A DNA stretch of 40,288 nt. It comes from Eubacteriales bacterium (GTDB lineage Bacteria; Bacillota; Clostridia; Lachnospirales; Lachnospiraceae). This document shows, in pieces, positions 1 through 8,473 of this stretch; position 1 is the first letter of the stretch, and the number at the start of each line of letters is the position of its first letter. Location of the stretch: positions 1-40,288 of the forward strand of contig JAUNSC010000031.1 of NCBI GenBank assembly GCA_030539395.1, read 5' to 3'. Position numbers and translations under genes: made by a program. The notes beneath the pieces were generated by a model. The model was not told where the DNA came from and searched no databases. It saw only the letters and a program-made list of their open reading frames with translations.

Positions 1-50
1 CGACACCACGGGTATGAACCGTGTGCTCTAGCCAACTGAGCTATTCCGCC
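1..50 (-). tRNA. tRNA-Met (CAT), 3' part cut off by window edge
   Basis: Read on the minus strand, the 5' end is at 50 and begins GGCGGAATAGCTCAG. A D-arm is followed by an anticodon stem CACGG/CCGTG enclosing loop TTCATAC, so the anticodon is CAT. The 5' half resembles elongator tRNA-Met of Firmicutes. The T arm and 3' acceptor strand lie beyond base 1, so a CAT-anticodon tRNA-Ile2 cannot be fully excluded. Confidence 0.88.
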
Positions 51-92
51 ATATTATATTACCACATCATAAGATGCGTTTCAAAAAATAAG

Positions 93-165
93 TGGGACCT
101 ACAGGGCTCGAACCTGTGACCCTCTGCTTGTAAGGCAGATGCTCTCCCAGCTGAGCTAAGATCCC
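93..165 (-). tRNA. tRNA-Val (TAC)
   Basis: A complete 73-nt cloverleaf. The acceptor stem GGGATCT pairs with AGGTCCC (one G-U), the anticodon stem TCTGC/GCAGA encloses CTTACAA (anticodon TAC), and the T-loop is GGTTCGAGC. The 3' CCA is not encoded. It is 42 nt from the tRNA-Met gene, so the two probably belong to one tRNA cluster continuing leftward. Confidence 0.95.
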
Positions 166-272
166 ACAGAGAGTGAATTGATTTCTCAATCCACTCATAC
201 AGTATACTATTATATTCCTTAATCCGTCAAGACTTTTTTGAAAAAACTAAAATTTTGAACTAAAATTTTTCC

Positions 273-1127
273 TCATTTTACAATCTGGTTAAATTCTACC
301 TTTTCGCCACCTGGTCCGCAGATTGTAAAAAAACGTACCCCATGTTCAAAAAACGGCAGTTCCTGTACAGCAGCATCCAGGCTTCTAAACCCACATCTTT
401 CTGCTTCTGCAAATGCATCTTCTATATCCTGAACATCCAGTGCAATATGATCGATGTGCCCGGCGCCGCGTGTACGCAGTTCTTCCATACCACTGCCCAC
501 GGGCTGTATCAGTTCCAGCATAAATCCTTTCAGTACCATAAACAGGATTTCCATTCTGCCCTCCGGCGTATCTACATATCCCGTATCGCTCACTTCAAAT
601 CCTATCTTCTCGTAAAATCTCCGTGATTCCTGCAAATCCAAAACTTTTATCGCAAGGTGTGACCATCCCTGCAAACCGTTTTCCGCCTTCTGCGGTACAT
701 TGTTATCCTGACACAATTCAATCACTTCTTTATTCGGTCCCACAAAATTTACTCCCCGAACACCATTCCTGCCAAGCGTAGGATAATCTTTTATACCGTC
801 CAGTGAAGATGCATGCAGCCGCACGCCCTTCACACGGGCTTTTTCACATTCCTCATCCAGATTTGGTGCAGCAATTGCAAAATGATCCAGAAGCCCGTCT
901 TTCCTTCCTGCCACTTCTTCCAGTTCTTCACCGGACAGCTGATAACATTCCAGCACCATATCGCCCTGTTTTAAAAACGCTGCATCGATTTTACCCGGAT
1001 TAAAAACAGTTTTCTGATGAATCAGCTCAAATCCCAGATTATCTTTGTAAAAAGCAATCGTCTTTTTCAAATCCGCTACCGGTATACCCAAATGCTGTAC
1101 GCCTGTAATATTATCCTTTAAAATCAT
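273..1127 (-). CDS. VOC (glyoxalase/dioxygenase superfamily) protein with two VOC domains
   Basis: The protein has two tandem VOC domains. The first starts at the VQHLGIPVADL segment and ends around residue 125; the second starts at GWSHLAIKVLDL around residue 153 and runs to the C-terminus. Each holds the paired beta-alpha-beta-beta-beta modules of the fold, with the histidines and acidic residues that usually bind a divalent metal. Such proteins include lactoylglutathione lyase-like enzymes and extradiol dioxygenases; the substrate cannot be told from sequence. I chose the ATG at 1127 because a G-rich GGGGTGGG stretch lies just upstream. An in-frame ATG 21 nt further upstream has no ribosome binding site. 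It is transcribed separately from ddh, whose terminator lies upstream. Confidence 0.85.
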   Translation of the reverse strand: MILKDNITGVQHLGIPVADLKKTIAFYKDNLGFELIHQKTVFNPGKIDAAFLKQGDMVLECYQLSGEELEEVAGRKDGLLDHFAIAAPNLDEECEKARVKGVRLHASSLDGIKDYPTLGRNGVRGVNFVGPNKEVIELCQDNNVPQKAENGLQGWSHLAIKVLDLQESRRFYEKIGFEVSDTGYVDTPEGRMEILFMVLKGFMLELIQPVGSGMEELRTRGAGHIDHIALDVQDIEDAFAEAERCGFRSLDAAVQELPFFEHGVRFFTICGPGGEKVEFNQIVK

Positions 1128-1260
1128 AATCCCACCCCACTTTTGCATATGTTTTATATAATTTTATCATACTGCCAGCATCCATGCAATTGCAGGTTTT
1201 TATTCATTTATCATTTTAAGTTTATCATATTATATATAATTCATTCAATTTATTTCATAA

Positions 1261-1297
1261 ATAAAGGATGCGCATTACCGTAAAGCAATGCACATCC
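1261..1297 (-). terminator. Rho-independent terminator of ddh
   Basis: An 11-bp stem (1266-1276 with 1287-1297, one C-A mismatch) closes a 10-nt loop. On the minus strand it is followed by a T-rich run, and it lies 24 nt after the ddh stop codon. Confidence 0.75.
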
Positions 1298-1320
1298 CGC
1301 CATAGGCTCTGTATTCTATT

Positions 1321-2307
1321 TTATAATAAATGCGCCCTGATTTCTTCACCGCTCATAGCAGAAAGATATGCCGGTGCGATATCAAATACTGTCTTGCATC
1401 CGCTTACGCCTTCATCTGCCAGACGTTTTGCAGCCCTCGCATAAGCTACAAGTACACTGGAAGTAAATTCCGGATTGGAATCCAGTTTCAGACGGTATTC
1501 AATAATATGCTTATTGGCACCGTCACCTGTTTCTCCACTTCGGATTACAAATCCCCCGTGGGGAATGCCTTTATGGTGCGCATCCAGTTCTTCCTGTGAA
1601 ACGAAGTTTACAGTCGTATCATAGTCCGCAAAATAGTTCGGCATATTCTTAATTTCAGATTCAATACGAGCCAGATCTGCTCCTTCCTCTGCTACCACAT
1701 AACATTCTCTGGTATGTTTCTGTCTGGTTGTCAGTTCCGGATTTTCCCCGTTTCTGACTGCCTCTACCGCTGCTTCCACCGGAACAGTATACTGTCTGGC
1801 ATCTGCCACGCCTTCTACCCGGCGGATTGCGTCAGAATGTCCCTGGCTGACACCTTTTCCCCAGAAAGTATAATCTTTGCCAACTGGCAGAATGCAATTT
1901 CCGTATAATCTGTTAAGAGAGAACATCCCCGGATCCCAGCCTACTGAGATAATGCCGACATGTCCGCTTTCCTTTGCAGCAGCATCCACATGTGCAAAAT
2001 GCTCCGGGATTCTGGCGTGTGTATCAAAGCTGTCAATTACATTGAACATTTTTACGATTTCCGGTGTCTGTTTCGGAAGATCCGTTGCACTTCCGCCACA
2101 GATGATGCAAACATCAATGTCATCTTTGTGATCTGCCAGTTCAGAAACCGGATAAACTTTTCCGCCTTCTGTTGTAATTTTTACTGTGGAAGGATCACGG
2201 CGTGTAAATACACCGGCCAGCTCGCAATCAGCATTCTGACGGATTGCTGCCTCCACTCCGCGTCCGATATTTCCGTATCCGACGATACCAATTCTTACTT
2301 TGTTCAT
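1321..2307 (-). CDS. ddh: meso-diaminopimelate D-dehydrogenase
   Basis: Catalyses the NADPH-dependent reductive amination of L-2-amino-6-oxopimelate to meso-diaminopimelate, the one-step branch of lysine and peptidoglycan precursor synthesis. The N-terminus carries the dinucleotide-binding motif GYGNIGRG right after the first strand, and length (328 residues) and overall sequence fit the Ddh family. The ATG at 2307 is preferred: GAGGA lies 3 nt upstream and AAGGAG 11 nt upstream. The in-frame TTG three codons earlier sits too close to any ribosome binding site. It is a single-gene unit with its own promoter and terminator. Presence of Ddh suggests the dehydrogenase pathway to DAP rather than only the succinylase or acetylase routes. 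Confidence 0.93.
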   Translation of the reverse strand: MNKVRIGIVGYGNIGRGVEAAIRQNADCELAGVFTRRDPSTVKITTEGGKVYPVSELADHKDDIDVCIICGGSATDLPKQTPEIVKMFNVIDSFDTHARIPEHFAHVDAAAKESGHVGIISVGWDPGMFSLNRLYGNCILPVGKDYTFWGKGVSQGHSDAIRRVEGVADARQYTVPVEAAVEAVRNGENPELTTRQKHTRECYVVAEEGADLARIESEIKNMPNYFADYDTTVNFVSQEELDAHHKGIPHGGFVIRSGETGDGANKHIIEYRLKLDSNPEFTSSVLVAYARAAKRLADEGVSGCKTVFDIAPAYLSAMSGEEIRAHLL

Positions 2308-2370
2308 GTTCCTCAAATCTCCTTTTCAGTCAGTGCACCTTCAGGCTCACCCCGATTTTTGTCCTTTGAT

Positions 2371-2399
2371 AGTTTAGCACGTTCCCCTGTCAAGGTCAA
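2371..2399 (-). promoter_or_regulatory. Putative ddh promoter
   Basis: On the minus strand TTGACC (2394-2399) is followed after 17 nt by TAAACT (2371-2376), a good sigma-A-type pair, about 60 nt before the ddh start. An overlapping TTGACA six bases downstream of the first hexamer offers an alternative -35 box. Confidence 0.6.
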
Positions 2400-2438
2400 A
2401 TTCGTAATAATTTGATTTGTTATTCATTTCTTGCATAA

Positions 2439-3461
2439 TCAATATGCTCTGGTTTCGCGAATACTCTCCAGATCCATGGTCATATCAAAATATTTTTCTT
2501 CCATGTATTGAATTTTATCTACCTTGCCGCCTTCTGAAAGAGTCTTCAAAATTTCTGCCAGCTTTGGCCCATGAAGCGGGTTACATTCAAATGCAACATT
2601 AATATCTCCTGCTATCATCGCATCAAATGCTGCACGCACTGCATCAAACGAAATAATCGTAATCTCTCCCTCTGGTCCACAGGTTCTGCCAGCCGCCTTT
2701 ATCGCATCCACAGCGCCAAATGCCATATTATCATTTTCACAGATTACCACATCAATTTCTTCATATTTCTTTAGAAGTTCTTCCATAACTTCCTGGCCCT
2801 TTGCCTGTGTAAAATCACCATCCATCATCTCCAGCATTTCCCAGTTATCATGTTCTTTCAGAACTTTCGAAAATCCGTTTGTACGTCCGATCTGCGCTGT
2901 TGCCCCCAGTGTTCCCTGAAGAGTAACCATTTTTACCGTCTCCTGGTCCCGTCCTGAATCTTTCAGATAATCCTCCAGCCAATGTCCGGCATCTTCACCT
3001 TCCTTCTCGGCATTTGTTCCAAGCCAGCATGTATATAAATCCTCATCCACATCCGCCAGACGGTCATCCAGAATTACAGGGATGCCCGCATCTTTCGCTT
3101 CCTGCAAAACTGCATCCCATCCAGTCTCCACAATAGGCGCAAGTACAATGTAATCAACTTCCTGTAAAATAAAGTTTCTTACTGCCTTAATCTGGTTTTC
3201 CTGCTTTTGCTGTGCATCCTCAAAAATCAGATAGAATCCATTTTCCGATGTCAGAGCTGATTTAATCGACTCTGTATGGGCATTCCTCCAGTCCGATTCA
3301 GCCCCAACCTGAGAAACCCCAACCACAATCAGATTCTCATCTACCTGATCTTCTGCATGTACACCCGCCCCAGTTTCTGTTGAAGGTACTTCTTTAGCAG
3401 TACAACCGACACACAATACTGCGGCCGGAAGTAAATACAAAATATTTTTTAATATGTTCAT
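2439..3461 (-). CDS. Second sugar-binding lipoprotein (YtfQ-like) of the arabinose locus
   Basis: A periplasmic-binding-protein-1 type sugar receptor (340 residues). The N-terminus has a signal sequence with a probable lipoprotein cysteine at C20, preceded by V-G but with Cys instead of Leu at -3. The mature part has the QVGAESDWR and QKQENQIKAVRNFI segments typical of the YtfQ galactofuranose/arabinose receptor family. It is a paralogue of the binding protein at 7320-8306: both share the QVGxESDWR start, the APIxxxGWDxVLQEA segment and a C-terminal RAY. It lies downstream of the permeases but behind a strong terminator, and has its own -10 box, so it can be expressed apart from the main operon. 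An alternative or regulated receptor for the same permease is the likeliest role (inference). Confidence 0.88.
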   Translation of the reverse strand: MNILKNILYLLPAAVLCVGCTAKEVPSTETGAGVHAEDQVDENLIVVGVSQVGAESDWRNAHTESIKSALTSENGFYLIFEDAQQKQENQIKAVRNFILQEVDYIVLAPIVETGWDAVLQEAKDAGIPVILDDRLADVDEDLYTCWLGTNAEKEGEDAGHWLEDYLKDSGRDQETVKMVTLQGTLGATAQIGRTNGFSKVLKEHDNWEMLEMMDGDFTQAKGQEVMEELLKKYEEIDVVICENDNMAFGAVDAIKAAGRTCGPEGEITIISFDAVRAAFDAMIAGDINVAFECNPLHGPKLAEILKTLSEGGKVDKIQYMEEKYFDMTMDLESIRETRAY

Positions 3462-3485
3462 AAATTACCCTCCATCTCAGTAAGT

Positions 3486-3491
3486 AGTATA
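3486..3491 (-). promoter_or_regulatory. -10 box of the second binding-protein gene
   Basis: TATACT, preceded by GA, stands 24 nt before the start codon and 16 nt before the GGAGGG ribosome binding site. No good -35 hexamer is seen 16-18 nt upstream, so the promoter may need an activator. Confidence 0.45.
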
Positions 3492-3552
3492 TCACATTAT
3501 TTATGAAATACCTGACATGTTTTGCCGCCGCAGCGGGTTTCGGATTTTCCTT

Positions 3553-3606
3553 AAAAAGGGCTGCTGTAAAACAACCCACCATCGGTGAATCTGTTTTACG
3601 CAGCCC
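3553..3606 (-). terminator. Rho-independent terminator after the permease genes
   Basis: A long stem pairs 3558-3573 with 3592-3606 (GGGCTGC and TAAAACA segments with a small bulge), containing an inner CACC/GGTG pair, followed on the minus strand by TTTTT. It begins 17 nt after the permease stop codon and separates the permeases from the second binding-protein gene. Confidence 0.85.
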
Positions 3607-3622
3607 CTGCATAAATTTCACT

Positions 3623-4639
3623 CTATTTCTTGCTGTCCTTAATCTTTGCAAATACACTCTGCAATACAATAAAGAAGCACAACAGAATTGCAGTGATAAT
3701 GTTCGACCATGAACTGATCAATTTACCATTTGTCTTAACCAGCGAAGAAATCGTACCGTTGATCAACACACCAACCAATGATCCAAATACGTTACCAACA
3801 CCACCAGTCAGAAGCGTTCCGCCGATAACTGCTGAAGAAATTGCATCCATCTCCAGACCAAGTGCCTGCTGAGTTGTTCCGGCCATAGTATTAAGGCAAT
3901 AACAGATACCACCGATAGAAGTAAGGAAACTGGAAAGAATATATGCTTTCAGCTTCGTCTTTTTTACGTTCAGTCCCATCAAAGTAGCAGACTGTTGATT
4001 ACCGCCGATAGCGTAGATACTGCGGCCGAATTTCGTATATTTCAACATCAGATAAATCAATACCACAACGACCAGCGCCACAATAACCGTAACACGAAGA
4101 TATGGCATCTGCATAACTCCCTTTTTATTCACATATCCGCCAAAAGGAAGTGTAATTTTCATACTGGACAAGGTTGTAAAAATCTTGTCTGAAACAATAC
4201 TTACCTGATTCTTACAGATTACCGCCGTCATACCTCTGGCAAAGAACATGCCCGCCATGGTAACAATGAATGGCTGAATGTCCAAATAAGCGATACAGAA
4301 TCCCTGTACCAGACCGAACACAAGACCGATTGCCAGAATAAAAACCATAAGCACCGGACTGCTCCATCCCCACTGTTCGATACCAACTGCCATGATCATG
4401 CAGTCCATGGCAACCAGAGAACCTACAGAGATATCAATACCTCCGGTCAGCATGACACAGGTCATACCACTGGCAATACAAATCAGGCCGGCATTATTAA
4501 TCAGAATGTTAAGGAACGTCTGCAAACGGGTAAAACCCTTTGCTGCATAAATGACGCAGCCGCCCGCATACATAACCACGAACAATACAATTGTAATCAG
4601 CAGCAACAGATTATTGCTGTTTATCTTTGTCTTTTTCAT
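3623..4639 (-). CDS. Sugar ABC transporter permease (YjfF-like)
   Basis: A 338-residue inner-membrane permease of the ribose/galactofuranose type (BPD_transp_2 family). It is dominated by hydrophobic segments, and the GGIDISVGS motif near residue 66 is the conserved cytoplasmic/substrate loop of this family. It should form a heterodimer with the product of the preceding gene, with the MglA-type ATPase on the cytoplasmic face. The start ATG overlaps the previous stop codon (ATGA), indicating translational coupling. In E. coli the equivalent set is ytfQRT-yjfF; here the arabinose genes upstream point to L-arabinose as substrate. Confidence 0.9.
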   Translation of the reverse strand: MKKTKINSNNLLLLITIVLFVVMYAGGCVIYAAKGFTRLQTFLNILINNAGLICIASGMTCVMLTGGIDISVGSLVAMDCMIMAVGIEQWGWSSPVLMVFILAIGLVFGLVQGFCIAYLDIQPFIVTMAGMFFARGMTAVICKNQVSIVSDKIFTTLSSMKITLPFGGYVNKKGVMQMPYLRVTVIVALVVVVLIYLMLKYTKFGRSIYAIGGNQQSATLMGLNVKKTKLKAYILSSFLTSIGGICYCLNTMAGTTQQALGLEMDAISSAVIGGTLLTGGVGNVFGSLVGVLINGTISSLVKTNGKLISSWSNIITAILLCFFIVLQSVFAKIKDSKK

Positions 4640-5703
4640 GCCTGTGTCGCCCCCTTTGCCATTGCTCTTCTTTTGCTCATCTTCTTAAAGAATTCCTTTG
4701 CAGGCTCAGACTGGATTACTACGATCAGGATTACGACAATCGCCTTGAATACCGGAGACTGTGCCGTAGAAACACCAAGCGCCAACAGCGTAGTGTCAAT
4801 CGCCTGAATGGTATATGCACCAATCAAAGATCCAGCCAGGTTAAATTTACCGCCTCCAAGACTGTTTCCGCCAAGGGCAACCGCAAGGATCGCATCCAGT
4901 TCCAGATTCAATCCGATATTATTTGTATCAGCAGAATAGATACGGGATGTTGCAACCATGCCTGCCAGACCTGCACAAAGGCCACAGATAACATAGCAGA
5001 GAAGAATAATTTTAGCGGAGTTAAATCCGGCAATACGGGAAGCCTTTTTGTTGATACCAACACTCTGAATATATGTACCCAGTGCTGTAAACTTCAGTAC
5101 CAGAGAAGCAACCAAAATACAGAGAGCAGCCACAATAATCGGTGTCGGAATAAATCCTACATAGCCACCTATTTTCTGGAAGGACGGGACACGAACGTAC
5201 ACAATCTGGCTGTTGCACAGCAACAGACCAATCGCTCGTCCTGCCGACCACAAAATCAGTGTCGCCACCATGGGCTGTATGTTCATATACGCAACCAGGA
5301 ATCCGTTAAACAGACCACAGGCACAGGCTGTTAAAAGACCTGCTCCAATGCCGACGATCAACGGAACCGCATAAGAAGAAACATTCACATTTCCAAAACC
5401 CGCCAGAAGCATACAGCACATACCGCCATACAAACTCATGACAGACCCTACAGATATATCCGTACCAGCGGAAGAAGATACAACCAGTGTCATACCAATT
5501 GCAAGAATTGCCGCTTCCGTTCCACGGTTAAGAATATCTATCAGACGCCCGTAAAGCACGCCATTTTTAATGGTAATCATAAAAAAGTTAAACGGTGCGT
5601 TTCCACATGCCGCATCATAGATTACATTGATCAACATGACAAGGATCATACTGAAAACCGGAAGGAACAGACGCTTCTGCGTTAATTTCTTCAAACTACT
5701 CAT
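4636..5703 (-). CDS. Sugar ABC transporter permease (YtfT-like)
   Basis: A polytopic membrane protein of about 355 residues, BPD_transp_2 family, with the SAGTDISVGS motif typical of YtfT/RbsC-type permeases and a C-terminal basic tail. The ATG at 5703 is preferred because a perfect AGGAGGTGA ribosome binding site lies just upstream; an in-frame ORF extends six codons further but has no such signal. The start overlaps the end of the ATPase gene by 8 nt, and its own end overlaps the next permease by 4 nt, so the three products are probably made in fixed ratio. Confidence 0.9.
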   Translation of the reverse strand: MSSLKKLTQKRLFLPVFSMILVMLINVIYDAACGNAPFNFFMITIKNGVLYGRLIDILNRGTEAAILAIGMTLVVSSSAGTDISVGSVMSLYGGMCCMLLAGFGNVNVSSYAVPLIVGIGAGLLTACACGLFNGFLVAYMNIQPMVATLILWSAGRAIGLLLCNSQIVYVRVPSFQKIGGYVGFIPTPIIVAALCILVASLVLKFTALGTYIQSVGINKKASRIAGFNSAKIILLCYVICGLCAGLAGMVATSRIYSADTNNIGLNLELDAILAVALGGNSLGGGKFNLAGSLIGAYTIQAIDTTLLALGVSTAQSPVFKAIVVILIVVIQSEPAKEFFKKMSKRRAMAKGATQA

Positions 5704-7213
5704 TACTGTCACCTCCTGCAATTGCTTTCATAACGCTCATCTGGTTCATATCGCATTCTTCAATCTCTCCAACTTTTGCACCGTCACGCAAAACCGCCAT
5801 ACGGTTACATGTACGGAGCATTTCTTCAATCTCTGATGAGATAAAGATCAGGCTCTTTCCTTCATCTGCAAGTTTCAGCACCAGCTTCTGAATTTCTGTC
5901 TTTGTACCGATATCAATACCACGGGTCGGTTCATCCAGAATAAGGAAATCCGGATTTGTTGCCAGCCAGCGTGCCAGAATTACTTTCTGCTGATTACCGC
6001 CGGAAAGCTGTTTGATCAGAGTTTCACGGCTTGCTGTCTTCACCTGAAGCATTTCGATAAACTTGTCAGCAATTTCAATCTGCTTTGCCATCGGAATACG
6101 TTTCATGATTCCCAGCTTTGCCTGAACTGCCAGAATAATATTCTCGCGAACAGACAAATCGCCGATAATACCTTCCGCCTTACGGTCATCAGGAAGAAGT
6201 CCCATACCCAGGTTCATTGCATCAATCGGGTTTTTGATTTTTACTTCTTTTCCATTTACCTTCAGTGTACCGGTCTGCGCTCTGTCAGCTCCATAGATTA
6301 CACGAGCCAGCTCGCTTCGTCCAGAGCCGAGAAGACCTGTCAAACCGATAACCTCGCCCTTATGAATATCCAAATCAAATGGTTTAATCGTTCCTGCATG
6401 GCTTAAGCCTTTTGCTTCAATAACAAGCGGCTCTTTACGCTTGTCACCGCTTCCTTCTTTCTTGATGGAAGCAAGGTCATCAAAATCCTTACCCATCATC
6501 GCTGCTACCAGTTTTACACGCGGCAGCTCTTCAATATCGTATTCCCCTACCAGATGTCCGTTACGAAGCACTGTGATACCATCACAAACCGCATATACCT
6601 GTTCCAGGAAATGAGTAACAAAAATAATCCCCACACCTTTTGCCTTCAGGCGGCGCATCATGGTAAACAGTTTTTCTACCTCACGGTCATCCAGTGAAGA
6701 GGTCGGCTCATCAAGAATCAATACTTTGCTGTCCATGTCTACTGCCCGGGCAATAGCAATCATCTGCTGCAACGCCAGAGAATAATCTTCCAGATTTCTC
6801 GTAACATCAACTTCAAGCTCCAGCTCTCTCATAAGATTCTCTGCCTGCTTGTTCATTGCTTTTCTATTTACCGTACCCAGCTTTGTCAGAGGTTCTCTGC
6901 CGATATACAGGTTCTCTGCAACAGAAAGATTCGGACAGAGATTGACTTCCTGATACACTGTTGCAATTCCTTTGTTCTGGGCATCCATAGTATCTTTATT
7001 TACAATCTGTTTTCCTTCCAGAAAAATCTCTCCGGCTTCAAACTTATTAACCCCTGTCAGACATTTAATAATCGTCGATTTACCTGCACCGTTTTCTCCC
7101 ATCAATGCACGTATCTCGCCTTTTTTCAAAGTCAGTCCCGCATGATCCAATGCTTTTACACCTGGGAATGTCATGCATATTCCCTGCATTTTTAATACTA
7201 CGTCAGCTTCCAA
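5696..7213 (-). CDS. Sugar ABC transporter ATP-binding protein, two ATPase domains (YtfR/MglA type)
   Basis: The protein has two ABC ATPase domains in tandem, the hallmark of carbohydrate uptake type 2 importers. Domain one has Walker A GENGAGKST and Walker B LILDEPTSSLD but a degenerate signature. Domain two has a modified Walker A (GLLGSGRSE), signature LSGGNQQK and Walker B LILDEPTRGID, as usual in this family. I place the start at a TTG (7213) because GGAGGGAGG lies 7 nt upstream and the homologous part begins there; the ORF extends 16 codons further without a ribosome site. It lies 106 nt after the binding-protein gene, behind an internal terminator-like hairpin. Confidence 0.9.
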   Translation of the reverse strand: MEADVVLKMQGICMTFPGVKALDHAGLTLKKGEIRALMGENGAGKSTIIKCLTGVNKFEAGEIFLEGKQIVNKDTMDAQNKGIATVYQEVNLCPNLSVAENLYIGREPLTKLGTVNRKAMNKQAENLMRELELEVDVTRNLEDYSLALQQMIAIARAVDMDSKVLILDEPTSSLDDREVEKLFTMMRRLKAKGVGIIFVTHFLEQVYAVCDGITVLRNGHLVGEYDIEELPRVKLVAAMMGKDFDDLASIKKEGSGDKRKEPLVIEAKGLSHAGTIKPFDLDIHKGEVIGLTGLLGSGRSELARVIYGADRAQTGTLKVNGKEVKIKNPIDAMNLGMGLLPDDRKAEGIIGDLSVRENIILAVQAKLGIMKRIPMAKQIEIADKFIEMLQVKTASRETLIKQLSGGNQQKVILARWLATNPDFLILDEPTRGIDIGTKTEIQKLVLKLADEGKSLIFISSEIEEMLRTCNRMAVLRDGAKVGEIEECDMNQMSVMKAIAGGDSNE

Positions 7214-7241
7214 CGCTATTCCTCCCTCCAGTTTAAACGTT

Positions 7242-7282
7242 AAAAGAGGGGAGAAACCCATTCACTGGGATACTCTCCCCTC
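7242..7282 (-). terminator. Internal terminator/attenuating hairpin between binding protein and ATPase genes
   Basis: GAGGGGAGA (7246-7254) pairs with TCTCCCCTC (7274-7282); an inner CCCA/TGGG pair stacks on it, and the minus-strand 3' side continues into TTTT. Such hairpins commonly make the receptor more abundant than the transporter and can protect the upstream mRNA from decay. Confidence 0.8.
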
Positions 7283-7319
7283 TCGCTTATTTAGCTAAAT
7301 CTGAATAAACAAGTGGAAA

Positions 7320-8306
7320 TTAGTATGCACGGCCTGCCAGGATTTCATCTGTCATGGTTGTTGCATATTCGCTCTCGATACCCGGTGCACAGAATGCCTG
7401 GTCTTCAACAAGTGTAGTTGTCTCGAACTCTTCGCCAGCCTGCATTGCCTCGATAACGCCCTTAACTGTTTCAGCCTGAATCGGGTTACACTCAACGTTG
7501 CAGTTGATCTTGCCATCCAGTGTATACTGAAGTCCATCATGTGTAGCATCGAAGGAGATAAGGATAACATCGCCATCAACACCGTATGTAATACCAGCAG
7601 CATCCATTGCATCCATTGCGCCGTATGCTTCGTTATCATTCTGACAGATAACTACATTGAACTGTCCTTCATAAGATTTGATAAAGGATTCCATAACTGC
7701 CTGACCGCCATCCTGTGTGAAGTCACCAGACTGAGAATCAAGCATTTCCCACTCAGAATGCTCAGCCATAACTTCTGCGAAACCATCAGTACGTCCGATT
7801 GCTGCAGATGCACCAACAGAACCTTCGATCTGAAGAATCTTAGCCTCAGCGCCGTCCAGCTGCTCTGCTAACCAGTTACCTGCTGTAATACCTTCGTTCT
7901 TAGTATTTGTTCCAACCCATGCATCATACAGAGAAGCATCTGCCTCGATCTCACGGTCAGCGATAATAACCGGAATTCCTGCATCCTGTGCTTCCTGAAG
8001 TACTGTATCCCAGCCAGCGGACTGAATCGGAGCAATAATGATGTAGTCAAGTTCCTGTGTAATAAAGTTACGAACTGCTTCCAACTGAGTTGCATTATCG
8101 TTATCACAGTCGATCAGAGACAGTTCATATCCGTTTTCTGCTGAGAAAACATCCTCATAGTTCTTTGTGTTAGCTGTACGCCAGTCAGATTCATGTCCTA
8201 CCTGTGCGTAACCAACAGTAATCAGATCACCTTCTGCAGAAGCGCCTACTGCCATAGAAGCTGCAACTGCTGTGCATGCTAATACACCTAAAACTTTTTT
8301 GTTCAT
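7320..8306 (-). CDS. Sugar-binding protein of the ABC importer, probably L-arabinose
   Basis: A 328-residue PBP1-type sugar receptor, first gene of the transporter set. The N-terminus KKVLGVLACTAVAASMAVGASA looks like a Sec signal with a possible cleavage after ASA. Cys11 precedes most of the hydrophobic stretch, so a normal lipobox is not evident. The mature protein has the GYAQVGHESDWR and APIQSAGWDTVLQEA segments of YtfQ-like receptors. A strong AGGAGGA ribosome site precedes the ATG. The terminator-like hairpin downstream and the 167-nt leader with a promoter-like element suggest high expression. Linkage to araA, araB and araD suggests arabinose; galactofuranose or arabino-oligomers are alternatives. 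Confidence 0.9.
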   Translation of the reverse strand: MNKKVLGVLACTAVAASMAVGASAEGDLITVGYAQVGHESDWRTANTKNYEDVFSAENGYELSLIDCDNDNATQLEAVRNFITQELDYIIIAPIQSAGWDTVLQEAQDAGIPVIIADREIEADASLYDAWVGTNTKNEGITAGNWLAEQLDGAEAKILQIEGSVGASAAIGRTDGFAEVMAEHSEWEMLDSQSGDFTQDGGQAVMESFIKSYEGQFNVVICQNDNEAYGAMDAMDAAGITYGVDGDVILISFDATHDGLQYTLDGKINCNVECNPIQAETVKGVIEAMQAGEEFETTTLVEDQAFCAPGIESEYATTMTDEILAGRAY

Positions 8307-8473
8307 TTCTTTGTTCCTCCTATTTCTTTTTTACGTTCTCTAGCCCTCTCGGCTATGATACAATCATACCTTAGATTTCATATTTTTGAAACGGATTGAT
8401 TTTCGGAATCGGTACAATATTTTTATTTTATACGCCCTTTTATTCAGAAAAGTTAGTTTTTTTTAGAATTTGG
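8307..8473 (-). promoter_or_regulatory. Intergenic control region of the sugar transporter genes
   Basis: 167 nt between the kinase gene and the binding-protein gene. Minus-strand TATGAT followed by TGTATCAT, about 85 nt before the start, is the best -10 candidate; no good -35 is seen. A small stem TAGCC/GGCTA lies in the presumed leader. AT-rich sequence upstream could hold sites for the neighbouring YesN-type regulator, but I see no clear repeated box. Confidence 0.4.

Noticed and set aside
2308-2365. Possible lysine riboswitch before ddh
   Set aside because: The leader between promoter and start is only about 60 nt, far too short for a lysine riboswitch, and no such core is visible.
7242-7282. 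Hairpin as the end of a separate binding-protein operon
   Set aside because: The gap to the ATPase gene has no evident new promoter, so I treat it as an internal attenuating or stabilising hairpin rather than an operon boundary.
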